Under the pieces are notes generated by a model. The model made no database searches. It was given only the letters and a program-made list of their open reading frames with translations, and was not told where the DNA came from. This document shows, piece by piece, positions 23,523 through 33,390 of a stretch of DNA of 39,267 nt (the stretch's first letter is position 1; each line of letters opens with the position of its first letter). The DNA is from Burkholderiales bacterium (GTDB lineage: Bacteria > Pseudomonadota > Gammaproteobacteria > Burkholderiales > SG8-39). A program made the translations under genes and the position numbers. The stretch is from contig JACZJT010000046.1 of assembly GCA_014860445.1 (NCBI GenBank), positions 1 to 39,267 of the forward strand. The letters run 5' to 3'.

Positions 23523-24476
23523 ATGGAATTCAAAGACTATTACCAGACCATGGGGCTCAAGCGCGATGCGACCCAGGACGAGATCAAGCGCGCCTACCGG
23601 ATACTGGCGCGCAAATACCATCCCGATGTCAGCAAGGTCGCCGATGCGGAATCACGCTTCAAGGAATTGGGCGAGGCCTACGAGGTCCTGAAGGATCCGG
23701 AGAAGCGCGCGGCTTACGACCAGCTCGGCGCGAACTGGAAGGCCGGGCAGGATTTCCGTCCGCCGCCGGATTGGAAAGAGGGTTTCGAATTTTCGGGCGG
23801 CGACTCCGGCGGCGGGAACGCAGCGGATTTCAGCGATTTCTTCGAATCGCTGTACGGCCGCGGTTCGCGTTCAGGTGCAGGCCGCCATGCATCGTTCCAC
23901 GCCCAGGGCGAGGACCGTCACGCCACAGTGCTGATCGATCTGGAGGACGCCTACACCGGCACCACCCGCACCATCACGCTACGGGTGCCCGAGGTCGATG
24001 CAGAGGGGCATGTCTCGGTGCGCGAGCACGGGCTCAACGTCACCATCCCGCGCGGCATACGCGCCGGGCAGCATATCCGGCTGGCCGGGCAGGGCGCGCC
24101 CGGCATCGGGCAAGGCAAGCCGGGCGATCTGTATCTGGAAGTCGAGTTTCGCCCGCATGCGCGCTACCGCGTCGACGGACGCGACGTCTATCTCGACCTG
24201 CCGATCGCACCCTGGGAAGCCGCCATGGGCGCCGCGGTAAAAGCACCCACGCCGAACGGGATACTCGAACTGAAAGTGCCGGCCGATTCCGCCGCCGGGC
24301 GCAAGTTGCGGCTGAAGGGCCGCGGCATTCCGGGAACGCCGCCCGGCGATCTGTACGTCGTGCTGCAAATCGCCCTGCCTCCAGCCGACACCGATGCGGC
24401 CAAGGCGTTTTACCGCAGCATGGGCGAGCAGTTCAAATCCTTCGACGCGCGCGCCAAACTGGGAGTGGGAACATGA
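23523..24476 (+). CDS. cbpA: Curved DNA-binding protein CbpA (DnaJ-type co-chaperone)
   Basis: 317 residues. The J domain (about 4-69) carries HPD at residues 33-35 within ARKYHPDVSK. A Gly/Phe-rich linker (about 75-130) follows, with no zinc-finger CxxCxGxG repeats, which separates CbpA from DnaJ. The C-terminal peptide-binding domains (about 135-305) have DLEDAYTGTTRTI, IPRGIRAGQHIRLAGQG and LKGRGIPG. CbpA works with DnaK and in E. coli binds DNA in starved cells. Its stop codon overlaps the start of cbpM (ATGA), so the pair is translationally coupled. Confidence 0.93.
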   Translation: MEFKDYYQTMGLKRDATQDEIKRAYRILARKYHPDVSKVADAESRFKELGEAYEVLKDPEKRAAYDQLGANWKAGQDFRPPPDWKEGFEFSGGDSGGGNAADFSDFFESLYGRGSRSGAGRHASFHAQGEDRHATVLIDLEDAYTGTTRTITLRVPEVDAEGHVSVREHGLNVTIPRGIRAGQHIRLAGQGAPGIGQGKPGDLYLEVEFRPHARYRVDGRDVYLDLPIAPWEAAMGAAVKAPTPNGILELKVPADSAAGRKLRLKGRGIPGTPPGDLYVVLQIALPPADTDAAKAFYRSMGEQFKSFDARAKLGVGT

Positions 24477-24793
24477 GGAGCGAAATGAGGCTGCCGCAAC
24501 TGGCAGGGATCGTCCTGGACGAGCGGGCCGAATTGACGCTGGCCGAGCTCTGCCGCGCGTGCGCGGCGCAGGCCGAGCTCATCGAAGAACTGGTCGGGGA
24601 AGGCGTGATCGAGCCGATCGGGCCCGAGCCGGCGCGCTGGCGTTTCACTGCCGTGCACCTGCGCCGCGCCAGGGTGGCGGTGCGACTGCAGCGCGATCTG
24701 GGCCTCAATCTGGCCGGAGCCGCGCTGGCGCTGCAATTGCTGGACGAACTCGAAGCCCTGCGCGCGCAACTGCGGGTGTCGGGCAGAGGTTGA
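24473..24793 (+). CDS. cbpM: Chaperone modulatory protein CbpM
   Basis: 106 residues, the usual length. A MerR-like all-helical fold is suggested by LTLAELCRACAAQAELIEELVGEGVI, then RRARVAVRLQRDLGLNLAG and LALQLLDELEALRAQL. CbpM binds the CbpA J domain and inhibits its co-chaperone activity. The start overlaps the cbpA stop by 4 bp. Confidence 0.9.
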   Translation: MRSEMRLPQLAGIVLDERAELTLAELCRACAAQAELIEELVGEGVIEPIGPEPARWRFTAVHLRRARVAVRLQRDLGLNLAGAALALQLLDELEALRAQLRVSGRG

Positions 24794-24987
24794 CGCCGAC
24801 AGGACGCCGGCGCGTCCGCGGACTGTTAGTTACCGAACGGAAGCGTCTGCGCCGAACGGGTAGTTTGTCGGCATGCCCATTCGAAATTCAGTCCTAAACA
24901 TCATCAAGCTCGCCTTGGGCGCCGCAGCGCTCCCCGCCAACCGGAATTTCGGCCGCGGTATGCATTATTCGGAATCGGAAAAGCGCA

Positions 24988-27597
24988 ATGGCGATCACCA
25001 ATCCGGTTGAATTGAATGCATTGATGGCGCGGGTAAAGAAAGCGCAGGCGGCTTATGCCGGGTTTTCGCAGGTGCAGGTCGACGCTATTTTTCGCAGTGC
25101 CGCGCTCGCCGCCGCCGATGCGCGAATTCCACTGGCCAGACTTGCCGTGGATGAAACGGAAATGGGCGTGTTCGAAGACAAGGTCATCAAGAACCAGTTC
25201 GCGTCCGAATATATCTATCACAAGTACAAGGACGAAAAGACCTGCGACATCCTGTCGAGCGATGACGATTTCGGGACGATTACCATCGCCGAGCCTATCG
25301 GCGTCATTTGTGGAATCGTTCCGTGCACGAATCCGACGTCCACGGCAATTTTCAAGGCGCTGATCTGCCTCAAGACGCGCAACGGCATTGTGTTCGCGCC
25401 GCATCCGCGGGCGCCAAAATCCACCTGCGAAGCCGCCCGCCTGATACTCGAAGCGGCAGTCGCGGCGGGCGCCCCGCCGGACATCATCGGCTGGATTGAC
25501 GAACCGAGCATCGAGTTGTCCGAACAACTCATGCACCATCCCGACATCAACCTGATTCTGGCCACCGGCGGCCCCGGCATGGTGCATGCGGCCTATTCAT
25601 CGGGCAAGCCGGCCATTGGAGTCGGCGCCGGAAATACACCCGTGGTGATCGATGAAACCGCGGATATCAAACGCGCCGTCGCCTCCATCCTGATGTCCAA
25701 GACTTTCGACAATGGCGTCGTCTGCAGTTCGGAGCAGGCGGTCATCGTCGTCGACAGCGTGTACGCAAGCGTACGCGAGCGCTTCTCGCTGCATGGCGGC
25801 CACGTGCTTGCGCCCGGCGAGTTGACGGCAGTGCGCAAGGTCCTCTTCAAGGACGGGCAGCTGAATGCGGACACCGTCGGGCAGTCTGCGTGCAGGATCG
25901 CCAGCATGGCGGGGATAGAAGTAGCGCAAAACACCCAGGTGCTGATTGGCGAAGTCTCCGAGGTATCCGAGTCCGAGGTCTTCGCCCACGAAAAACTTTC
26001 CCCGACGCTGGCCCTGTACCGGGCGAGTGATTTTTCAGACGCCTGTTCCAAGGCCGGCGCGCTGGTCGCGCTGGGCGGCATGGGCCATACCTCGGTGCTC
26101 TACACGGACCAGGATTTGCAGACCGAGCGCATCCGCACCTTCGGCAATATGATGAAGACCGCGCGCATTCTGATCAATACGCCATCATCGCAGGGCGGAA
26201 TCGGCGACCTGTACAACTTCAGCCTGCCGCCGTCGCTGACGCTGGGTTGTGGCTCATGGGGCGGCAACTCGATATCGGAGAATGTCGGCCCGAAGCATTT
26301 GATCAACAAGAAGATCGTCGCCAAACGGGCCGAAAACATGCTGTGGCACAAATTGCCGAAATCCATCTATTTCCGGCGTGGCTGTCTTGCGCCCGCCCTC
26401 GAAGACCTGGTCGGACGCCATCGTTGCATGATCGTCACCGACCGATTTCTCAAGGAGCACGGCCACGTCGACGATTGCGTGCGCCTGCTGAAAAAGAAAG
26501 GGTTGGAAGTCGAATGTTTTGCCGGGGTGTCCGCCGACCCGACCCTGGCCGTCGTGCGCGAGGCGCTGGCAGTCGCAAACGCGTTCCAGCCCGACGTGAT
26601 CCTGGCGTTCGGCGGCGGCTCGCCGATGGACGCCGCCAAAATGATGTGGGTCATGTACGAGCATCCGGACGTTCATTTTGCCGACCTGGCGCTGCGTTTC
26701 ATGGATATCAGAAAACGCATCTACCGGTTTCCGACGATGGGCATCAAGGCCTTGTTGGTGGCCGTGCCGACGACCTCCGGTACCGGCTCCGAAGTCACAC
26801 CATTCGCCGTGGTGACCGACGAAATCACCGGGGCGAAATATCCGATTGCCGACTATCAATTGACCCCGAGCATGGCCATCGTCGATGCAAATCTGGTCAT
26901 GAACCTGCCGAGGCCGCTCACGGCATATGGCGGTATCGATGCCGTAACGCATGCCATCGAAGCCTACGTGTCCGTGATGGCGAACGAATATACCGACGGT
27001 CAGGCACTGCAGGCCCTGAAGATGCTCAAACAGTACCTGCCGCCGGCTTTCCTGCATGGTGCGAATGAGCCGGAGGCGCGCGAGCAGGTGCACAATGCGG
27101 CCACCATAGCCGGTATTGCGTTTGCCAACGCTTTCCTGGGCGTATGTCATTCTCTGGCACACAGCCTGGGTGCCGAGTTTCATCTTGCGCATGGTCTGGC
27201 CATCGCGCTGCTGCTGCCCAATGTCATCCGCTACAACGCCGCCGATATCCCTTCGAAGCAGACCGCTTTCAGTCAATATGACCGCCCGCAGGGGGTGCGG
27301 CGCTATGCGCAGATTGCCCGCCATCTGGAACTGAAGGCCGAGCACGATCATCAATGCGTGGCGAATCTGATCGACTGGGTCGACGATCTCAAGACCACGC
27401 TGGAAATCCCGGTTTCCATCCAGGCAGCCGGCGTCAAGGAAGCGGATTTTCTGGCCAAGCTCGATCGCGTCGCGGAAGCCGCATTCGACGATCAATGCAC
27501 CGGCGCCAATCCGCGTTCGCCCCTGGTGGCGGAACTCAGGCAGTTGTTGCTGGACAGTTATTACGGTCGTCCGTTTCAGGAAGTCTATAAGACATGA
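24988..27597 (+). CDS. adhE: Bifunctional acetaldehyde-CoA/alcohol dehydrogenase AdhE
   Basis: 869 residues, full length for AdhE. The N-terminal aldehyde dehydrogenase domain (about 1-440) has the catalytic Cys at about residue 247 in NGVVCSSEQ and the motif GAGNTPVVID. The C-terminal iron-dependent alcohol dehydrogenase domain (about 455-869) has GGGSPMDAAK, TTSGTGSEVTPF and the iron-binding His set in GVCHSLAHSLGAEFHLAHG. AdhE converts acetyl-CoA to ethanol with two NADH, regenerating NAD+ under anoxic conditions, and assembles into cytoplasmic spirosomes. GGAAAA precedes the ATG. The upstream gap (24794-24987) has only weak palindrome-like pieces. No pfl gene is in view. Confidence 0.95.
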   Translation: MAITNPVELNALMARVKKAQAAYAGFSQVQVDAIFRSAALAAADARIPLARLAVDETEMGVFEDKVIKNQFASEYIYHKYKDEKTCDILSSDDDFGTITIAEPIGVICGIVPCTNPTSTAIFKALICLKTRNGIVFAPHPRAPKSTCEAARLILEAAVAAGAPPDIIGWIDEPSIELSEQLMHHPDINLILATGGPGMVHAAYSSGKPAIGVGAGNTPVVIDETADIKRAVASILMSKTFDNGVVCSSEQAVIVVDSVYASVRERFSLHGGHVLAPGELTAVRKVLFKDGQLNADTVGQSACRIASMAGIEVAQNTQVLIGEVSEVSESEVFAHEKLSPTLALYRASDFSDACSKAGALVALGGMGHTSVLYTDQDLQTERIRTFGNMMKTARILINTPSSQGGIGDLYNFSLPPSLTLGCGSWGGNSISENVGPKHLINKKIVAKRAENMLWHKLPKSIYFRRGCLAPALEDLVGRHRCMIVTDRFLKEHGHVDDCVRLLKKKGLEVECFAGVSADPTLAVVREALAVANAFQPDVILAFGGGSPMDAAKMMWVMYEHPDVHFADLALRFMDIRKRIYRFPTMGIKALLVAVPTTSGTGSEVTPFAVVTDEITGAKYPIADYQLTPSMAIVDANLVMNLPRPLTAYGGIDAVTHAIEAYVSVMANEYTDGQALQALKMLKQYLPPAFLHGANEPEAREQVHNAATIAGIAFANAFLGVCHSLAHSLGAEFHLAHGLAIALLLPNVIRYNAADIPSKQTAFSQYDRPQGVRRYAQIARHLELKAEHDHQCVANLIDWVDDLKTTLEIPVSIQAAGVKEADFLAKLDRVAEAAFDDQCTGANPRSPLVAELRQLLLDSYYGRPFQEVYKT

Positions 27598-27767
27598 CTG
27601 AGGCCTGTTGCGATTTCCGCTCGGCGCAAACCTTGGTCAAGAGCAGCGAGCACGCGGTTGTGAAACGGCCGCGGCGCGGCAAGCTCGGATGCGTCGATCC
27701 TGATCGGCGTCGCCGGCAATCGCGCGCACGAGGTGCATCCAAGCCACAAAAGAGGTGCCGCTCGCGC

Positions 27768-28025
27768 TCAGTCGGAGTTTCGCAGATCGACGATAAGGCA
27801 CAAATCTTCGCCGAAGCGAACGGCGCCGAGCTGTGTCATCAGGATTTGCTCATGTTCGGACGAGTTCGCCCGCAGCAGGCAAACGACCTTGCTTTTGCCG
27901 GCGTCCACCATGGGTAGAACATCCATCCGGGACAGCGGTCCGAAGCCGGAGCAAAGTGCGCGCAGCCCCGATTCCACGCTACCGAAGTCGCAGCAGCTCG
28001 ATAAATCCCTTAACGCTTGGTTCAT
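27768..28025 (-). CDS. Small hypothetical protein
   Basis: 85 residues. The ATG at 28025 has AAGG 5 bp upstream. The composition looks coding: an N-terminal helix (NQALRDLSSCCDFGSVESGLRALCSGFG), a central strand (SKVVCLLRANS), and a final strand pair (FGEDLCLIVDLRN). Five cysteines are notable for a protein with no signal peptide. I do not recognise the family. The preceding 170 bp (27598-27767) after adhE shows nothing I can identify. Its upstream region 28026-28400 is shared with the divergent small gene at 28401 and holds site 13. Confidence 0.5.
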   Translation of the reverse strand: MNQALRDLSSCCDFGSVESGLRALCSGFGPLSRMDVLPMVDAGKSKVVCLLRANSSEHEQILMTQLGAVRFGEDLCLIVDLRNSD

Positions 28026-28255
28026 GGCGCCTTAAGCTCCAATTCCTGCGGGACGTCCTGCGCAGGTTCCAGGTACCGAGATGTGCGCTCAACATTGCGG
28101 CTATCGGCTGCGGGCTGGTTTCAGCGGCAGAGCCAGACGGCAACCCCGCTGTCACGTATTCAGTTTCGGCCTGCGGTCGCCAGACGTCTGTGCGTGTCCG
28201 AACATTAGAGGCGGAAATTTGCGAGGCGCCGACCTCGGGCATTCCTCCGAAGCAT

Positions 28256-28298
28256 TGTGCGTTAGCGTACAGACGGCGCCGCGCCGCGCGCCTAATTT
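28256..28298 (+). promoter_or_regulatory. Crp-type palindrome, site 13, with -10
   Basis: The core TGTGCGT-TA-GCGTACA (28256-28271) is followed by GACGG, the consensus flank. TAATTT at 28293-28298 lies exactly 29.5 bp from the centre, keeping T1, A2 and T6. The next gene downstream starts at 28401. Apart from this site the gap 28026-28400 holds nothing else I can support. Confidence 0.65.
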
Positions 28299-28400
28299 CT
28301 ACGTAAATTGACACGCAGGCCCGGCCCGGCGCAAGCGAGCGGGCGGGCAAGGGAAATGCATGGCCCTTTTCTCCTTGGATCACAGACCGGGAGCACTTAG

Positions 28401-28601
28401 ATGCCGTTGATTACGGGTTGCAAGCTATACATAGACGAAAAATCCACGACCACGGCCTATTCGCTGGAACAGGCCCGCCTCCTCGCTATTCCGTACATCA
28501 ACAATCGGCAGGCGATCAAACTCGAGATCAGCGTTACGGAGCACCCGACCCAGGTATGGATATATGACCACGAAACCCGGGAGTGGATCCTGCAGCGATA
28601 G
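28401..28601 (+). CDS. Small hypothetical protein
   Basis: 66 residues. The ATG at 28401 has GGGAG 7 bp upstream. It is predicted soluble, with a pattern of strands and a helix (TTTAYSLEQARLLAIPYINN, then AIKLEISV and QVWIYDHETREWILQR). The final VWIYDHETREW resembles a short beta hairpin with aromatic residues. There is no recognised family. It has the proposed promoter at site 13. Confidence 0.6.
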   Translation: MPLITGCKLYIDEKSTTTAYSLEQARLLAIPYINNRQAIKLEISVTEHPTQVWIYDHETREWILQR

Positions 28602-28729
28602 CCCGTCGCCGATTGACCCGGGTTCCGGGCTATACCCGGTCACATCCGCAGATTCATCCCCGAGAACGACGGAACGCAGAAGACTCAAACGTGGGTGTTT
28701 TGCCGTGACGAAGAACAGAAAGGAATGTC

Positions 28730-29095
28730 ATGAGCAATGACTTGAGAATAATCAAGGAACACGTCTACAAGGTATTTGCACGCTGCGGCGCCATCCCGAA
28801 AGACGCAGACATCGTGCTCGGTAACAAGGAAGGGTGGCAAACGATGGTCCAGTGTACGTGGAAGCCGCCGGCGCCAACCGAACTCGGCGGCGGCAAGACC
28901 ACCAGGACGATAATGTTGCAGCTTACCGGAGTGGCAACCAAGCGATTCCTCGATGCGGACGAATTGCTGCTGTCGCACCTCGACGCGAAGCTCGCGGATA
29001 TAGTCCAGAATCGATTACGCCAGGGATATAAAGAGTCCGAGACCGAAGCAAGCCCCTTTGTTATCGAACTCGACGAACATGACTTCGACGATTGA
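28730..29095 (+). CDS. Hypothetical soluble protein
   Basis: 121 residues. The ATG at 28730 has AAAGGA 6 bp upstream. It is predicted mixed alpha/beta: an N-terminal helix (LRIIKEHVYKVFARCG), a central segment GNKEGWQTMVQCTWKPP, a long helix (ATKRFLDADELLLSHLDAKLADIVQNRL) and an acidic C-terminus (FVIELDEHDFDD). There is no signal peptide or membrane helix. I do not recognise a family. The 128-bp gap before it contains no palindrome copy, so it may be read through from the gene at 28401. Confidence 0.6.
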   Translation: MSNDLRIIKEHVYKVFARCGAIPKDADIVLGNKEGWQTMVQCTWKPPAPTELGGGKTTRTIMLQLTGVATKRFLDADELLLSHLDAKLADIVQNRLRQGYKESETEASPFVIELDEHDFDD

Positions 29096-29244
29096 GTTCG
29101 GCCTCTGAACGCGGGGGCGACGGCGTGTCGCACGGCTCTCCCACCTTCCGGACGAATCGATTGCGGGTCGGGCAGGGGGCGCAGTTCGAAAAGACATGAT
29201 CCGCCCGCCATTGGAAACCGCCGCACCGCGTCAAAAGACCGATA

Positions 29245-29287
29245 TGCGCGCTGGCGAACGGACGCTGAAAAATCCGGCCTGTATAAA
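29245..29287 (+). promoter_or_regulatory. Crp-type palindrome, site 14, with -10 (for the glycine-rich pair)
   Basis: The core TGCGCGC-TG-GCGAACG (29245-29260) is followed by GACG. TATAAA at 29282-29287 starts exactly 29.5 bp from the centre and matches five of six -10 bases, the best -10 of the set. The downstream gene starts at 29383. Confidence 0.65.
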
Positions 29288-29382
29288 AGGGGATATGCCA
29301 ATCGACCCAGCGGATTTCGTGGCTGCACCCAGTCGCCGGTGGCGGAAACCTGCATTTACTCGTTCCCGAAAGGAGCATGGCA

Positions 29383-29634
29383 ATGAAACGCATGATTCTC
29401 CGCAAGATCTTGAGTGCCACCGCAGTGATAGGTGGAACGATCGTGGCAACAAGCGTTCTGGCGCAGTCGCAAGGCGGCTACGGCCCGGGCAACGGCATGG
29501 GCTCCGGCATGATGGGCGGCGGCTATGGCGGCGGCTGGATGGCCGGCGGATACGGTGGAATATGGCTGCCGGTCCTGCTCGTCGTCGTGATTGCCGGCCT
29601 CGTGGCCTGGATCGTTTCGCAAAAGAAGAAATAA
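29383..29634 (+). CDS. Small glycine-rich secreted/membrane-anchored protein
   Basis: 83 residues from the ATG at 29383 (AGGAG 7 bp upstream; ATG 29377 is too close to it). The signal peptide (MKRMILRKILSATAVIGGTI, cleavage near VLAQS) is followed by a Gly/Tyr/Met-rich segment, one membrane helix (about 62-77, LPVLLVVVIAGLVAWIV) and a SQKKK tail. It is a paralog of 16722-16943. Its signal peptide is clearly related to that of the next gene (29730), which marks a tandem duplication. The function is unknown; an envelope-stress role is inferred from site 14 and the neighbours. Confidence 0.75.
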   Translation: MKRMILRKILSATAVIGGTIVATSVLAQSQGGYGPGNGMGSGMMGGGYGGGWMAGGYGGIWLPVLLVVVIAGLVAWIVSQKKK

Positions 29635-29729
29635 ACCGGTTTAGCCTCGATCACGTTCTGCCAGTCCGGGCTACAAGGTGTCGCCAGGAGCGGAAAAGTG
29701 AACGCAAGCTAGCATAAATGGAGTCAAGC

Positions 29730-30302
29730 ATGAAACGAATCAATTTTCGCAAGGCCCTGGGCGCCGTCACACTGATAGGCGGAACGATGATGGCAGCAAG
29801 CGCAATGGCCGACCAGCCGCAAGGCGCCTACGGTCACGGCATGATGGGCGGCTACGGACCCGGCTACGGCCAGGGTCAGGGCTACAACATGGGTCCCGGC
29901 ATGATGGGCGGCTACGGACAAGGCTACGGCCGGAACCAGGGCTATGGCCAGAACCAGGGCTATGGCATGGGCCCCGGCATGATGGGCGACTACGGCCCGC
30001 AAGCCAATGTGAATCTCAGCCCGGAGCAACGCGGCAAGATCGCCAAAATCCAGGAGCACGCGCGGCGCAAGCAGTGGGAACTGATGGGGAAAATGCAGGA
30101 TGAGCAGGCGCACATGAACGAGCAGTATTACTCCGACGACCGCGACGATGACGCAGTCAGCAAGAGCTACCGCAGGATGTCGGAGCTGCGGCACCAGATG
30201 TTCGATCTGTCACTCAGCACGCAGAAACAGACCGATGCGGTGCTCACGAAGGAGCAGCACGGCAAATCCTGGCGCAACGGCTACGGGATGTGGGGAAAGT
30301 AA
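29730..30302 (+). CDS. Spy/CpxP-like periplasmic protein with Gly/Tyr/Gln-rich N-terminal region
   Basis: 190 residues from the ATG at 29730 (GGAG 7 bp upstream; ATG 29718 is an alternative). The signal peptide (MKRINFRKALGAVTLIGGTM, cleavage after ASAMA) is followed by a low-complexity region with repeats of GYG, GMMGGYG and NQGYGQ. A helical domain (about 93-180) contains LSPEQRGKIAKIQEHARRKQ and LTKEQ, both variants of the LTxxQ motif of Spy/CpxP chaperones. Spy proteins are ATP-independent periplasmic chaperones induced by envelope stress. The Gly/Tyr-rich arm is unusual for Spy and resembles the upstream gene. It is probably co-transcribed with 29383. Confidence 0.75.
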   Translation: MKRINFRKALGAVTLIGGTMMAASAMADQPQGAYGHGMMGGYGPGYGQGQGYNMGPGMMGGYGQGYGRNQGYGQNQGYGMGPGMMGDYGPQANVNLSPEQRGKIAKIQEHARRKQWELMGKMQDEQAHMNEQYYSDDRDDDAVSKSYRRMSELRHQMFDLSLSTQKQTDAVLTKEQHGKSWRNGYGMWGK

Positions 30303-30386
30303 GACTTGATGCCGGGGACTGGGCAAGCGGCGCGGCGATTGCGCGCCGCGCTCATTCCGCGGGCAATTGTCGTGATATCGCTTACG

Positions 30387-30516
30387 GGCATTTCAAAATT
30401 ATCTGTCATTCCGAAGCCGTAGGCTGAGGAATCTGCTTTTTGTTTGATTCAAAAGCAGATACCTCGCTCCGCTCGGAATGACGAAGTTTGAAGGTTTTTT
30501 CCGAAATGGCTTCTTA
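30387..30516. repeat. Palindromic dispersed repeat, copy C inside a GGCATTTC/GAAATGGC hairpin
   Basis: The TGTCATTCCGA-type element occupies 30404-30482, with inner arms GAATCTGCTTTT / AAAAGCAGAT. It is flanked by GGGCATTTCAAAATTA on the left and TTTTTTCCGAAATGGCTTCT on the right. These flanks are the two arms of the hairpin that is intact at 6622 and 15120, so the palindrome looks inserted into that hairpin's loop. It lies in the gap 30303-30563. A GC-rich hairpin after the preceding gene (30327-30351) is a possible terminator. Confidence 0.8.
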
Positions 30517-30563
30517 GGAATGGCCGCTTAGGTTTATGACCAACATTTGAAAGGAATCAAGTC

Positions 30564-30953
30564 ATGTACGGATTCAGCACCCATTTGAAAATGCCGTTCG
30601 ACGCCGCCGTTGCAAAAGTGACCGAGGCCCTGAAGAAAGAAGGCTTCGGTGTGCTCAGCGACATCGACGTCAAGGCGACATTGAAAGCGAAACTCGACAT
30701 CGAGCATCGCCCGTACCGCATCCTCGGCGCATGCAACCCGACGCTCGCCCACCGCGCGATCGAGGCCGATCCCGACATCGGCCTGCTGCTGCCGTGCAAT
30801 GTGGTGGTGCGCGAGGAAGACGACAAAAGCATCACGGTTTCGTTCATGGATCCCGAGGCGGTGTTGAAACTCGTCGACAAACTGGAGGTGAACGACATTG
30901 CCGGGGAAGTACGTGCGCTGCTGCAGAAGGTGTGCACGAGCCTCAAGGAGTGA
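30564..30953 (+). CDS. DUF302-domain protein
   Basis: 129 residues, a single DUF302 domain: [35 protein letters not shown] at the start, then [32 protein letters not shown]. The conserved GACNP and LLLPCNV segments, each with a Cys, are hallmarks of the family. DUF302 proteins are small cytoplasmic proteins, often near redox or sulfur genes, whose biochemical role is not established. A good ribosome-binding site (AAAGGAA) lies about 8 bp upstream. It is followed after 39 bp by the SpoIIAA-like gene. Confidence 0.9.
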   Translation: MYGFSTHLKMPFDAAVAKVTEALKKEGFGVLSDIDVKATLKAKLDIEHRPYRILGACNPTLAHRAIEADPDIGLLLPCNVVVREEDDKSITVSFMDPEAVLKLVDKLEVNDIAGEVRALLQKVCTSLKE

Positions 30954-30992
30954 GCGGCGGCCGATTGCAAGCTTTCGACGAAAAGGACAACC

Positions 30993-31355
30993 ATGCCCAT
31001 TCAACTCCATGAAGAAAACGGCGGCAGGGTGCTTGTCGTTCACGTCAGCGGGAAGCTGGTACGGGAGGACTACGCGCAGTTTGTGCCCGAGTTCGAGCGA
31101 TTGGTCGGACAGCACGGGAAGCTGCGCTTGCTTTTCGACATGACGGGTTTTCACGGCTGGGAACTTAGCGCAGCCTGGGAGGACCTCAAGTTCGGCGTCA
31201 AGCACTTTTCCGATATCGAAAGAATCGCGATGCTTGGGGAAGCGAAGTGGCAGCACGGTATGGCCGCGTTCGCAAAGCCTTTTACAAGGGCTGCGGTCCG
31301 CTACTTCGACCATGCCGACGCGGCCGACGCGAATAAATGGCTGGGCGAGGCCTAG
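30993..31355 (+). CDS. SpoIIAA-like (STAS/SEC14-type) protein
   Basis: 120 residues matching the SpoIIAA-like family: an opening strand GGRVLVVHVSGKLVREDYAQFVPEFERLV, then LRLLFDMTGFHGWELSAAWEDLKFG, IERIAMLGEAKWQHGMAAFAKPF and YFDHADAADANKWL. The fold is related to STAS anti-sigma antagonists, but the phospho-acceptor Ser of true SpoIIAA proteins is not obvious. The family is common and its function unproven. AAAAGGAC lies 6 bp before the ATG. It probably forms a unit with the DUF302 gene. Confidence 0.85.
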   Translation: MPIQLHEENGGRVLVVHVSGKLVREDYAQFVPEFERLVGQHGKLRLLFDMTGFHGWELSAAWEDLKFGVKHFSDIERIAMLGEAKWQHGMAAFAKPFTRAAVRYFDHADAADANKWLGEA

Positions 31356-31508
31356 TGCGGGAACTTCTCCGCGGCTATTTTTTGCGCAAACGCAAAGTGG
31401 CCCCTCGCTGACGGGGGAGAATGGGACACTGCCTTCGCCCTGCGCCGCAAGGCCGCCGCTTCCGTCCTGCGTCAAATCGCGGGGGCCGGGCAGGCTGCGC
31501 GGATTTGA

Positions 31509-33382
<1,874 letters not shown>

Positions 33383-33390
<8 letters not shown>

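Noticed and set aside
24829..24862. Fragments resembling half-sites before adhE (TTACCGAACGG, CGTCTGCGCC)
   Set aside because: Neither forms a 16-bp palindrome, so I did not count them as sites.
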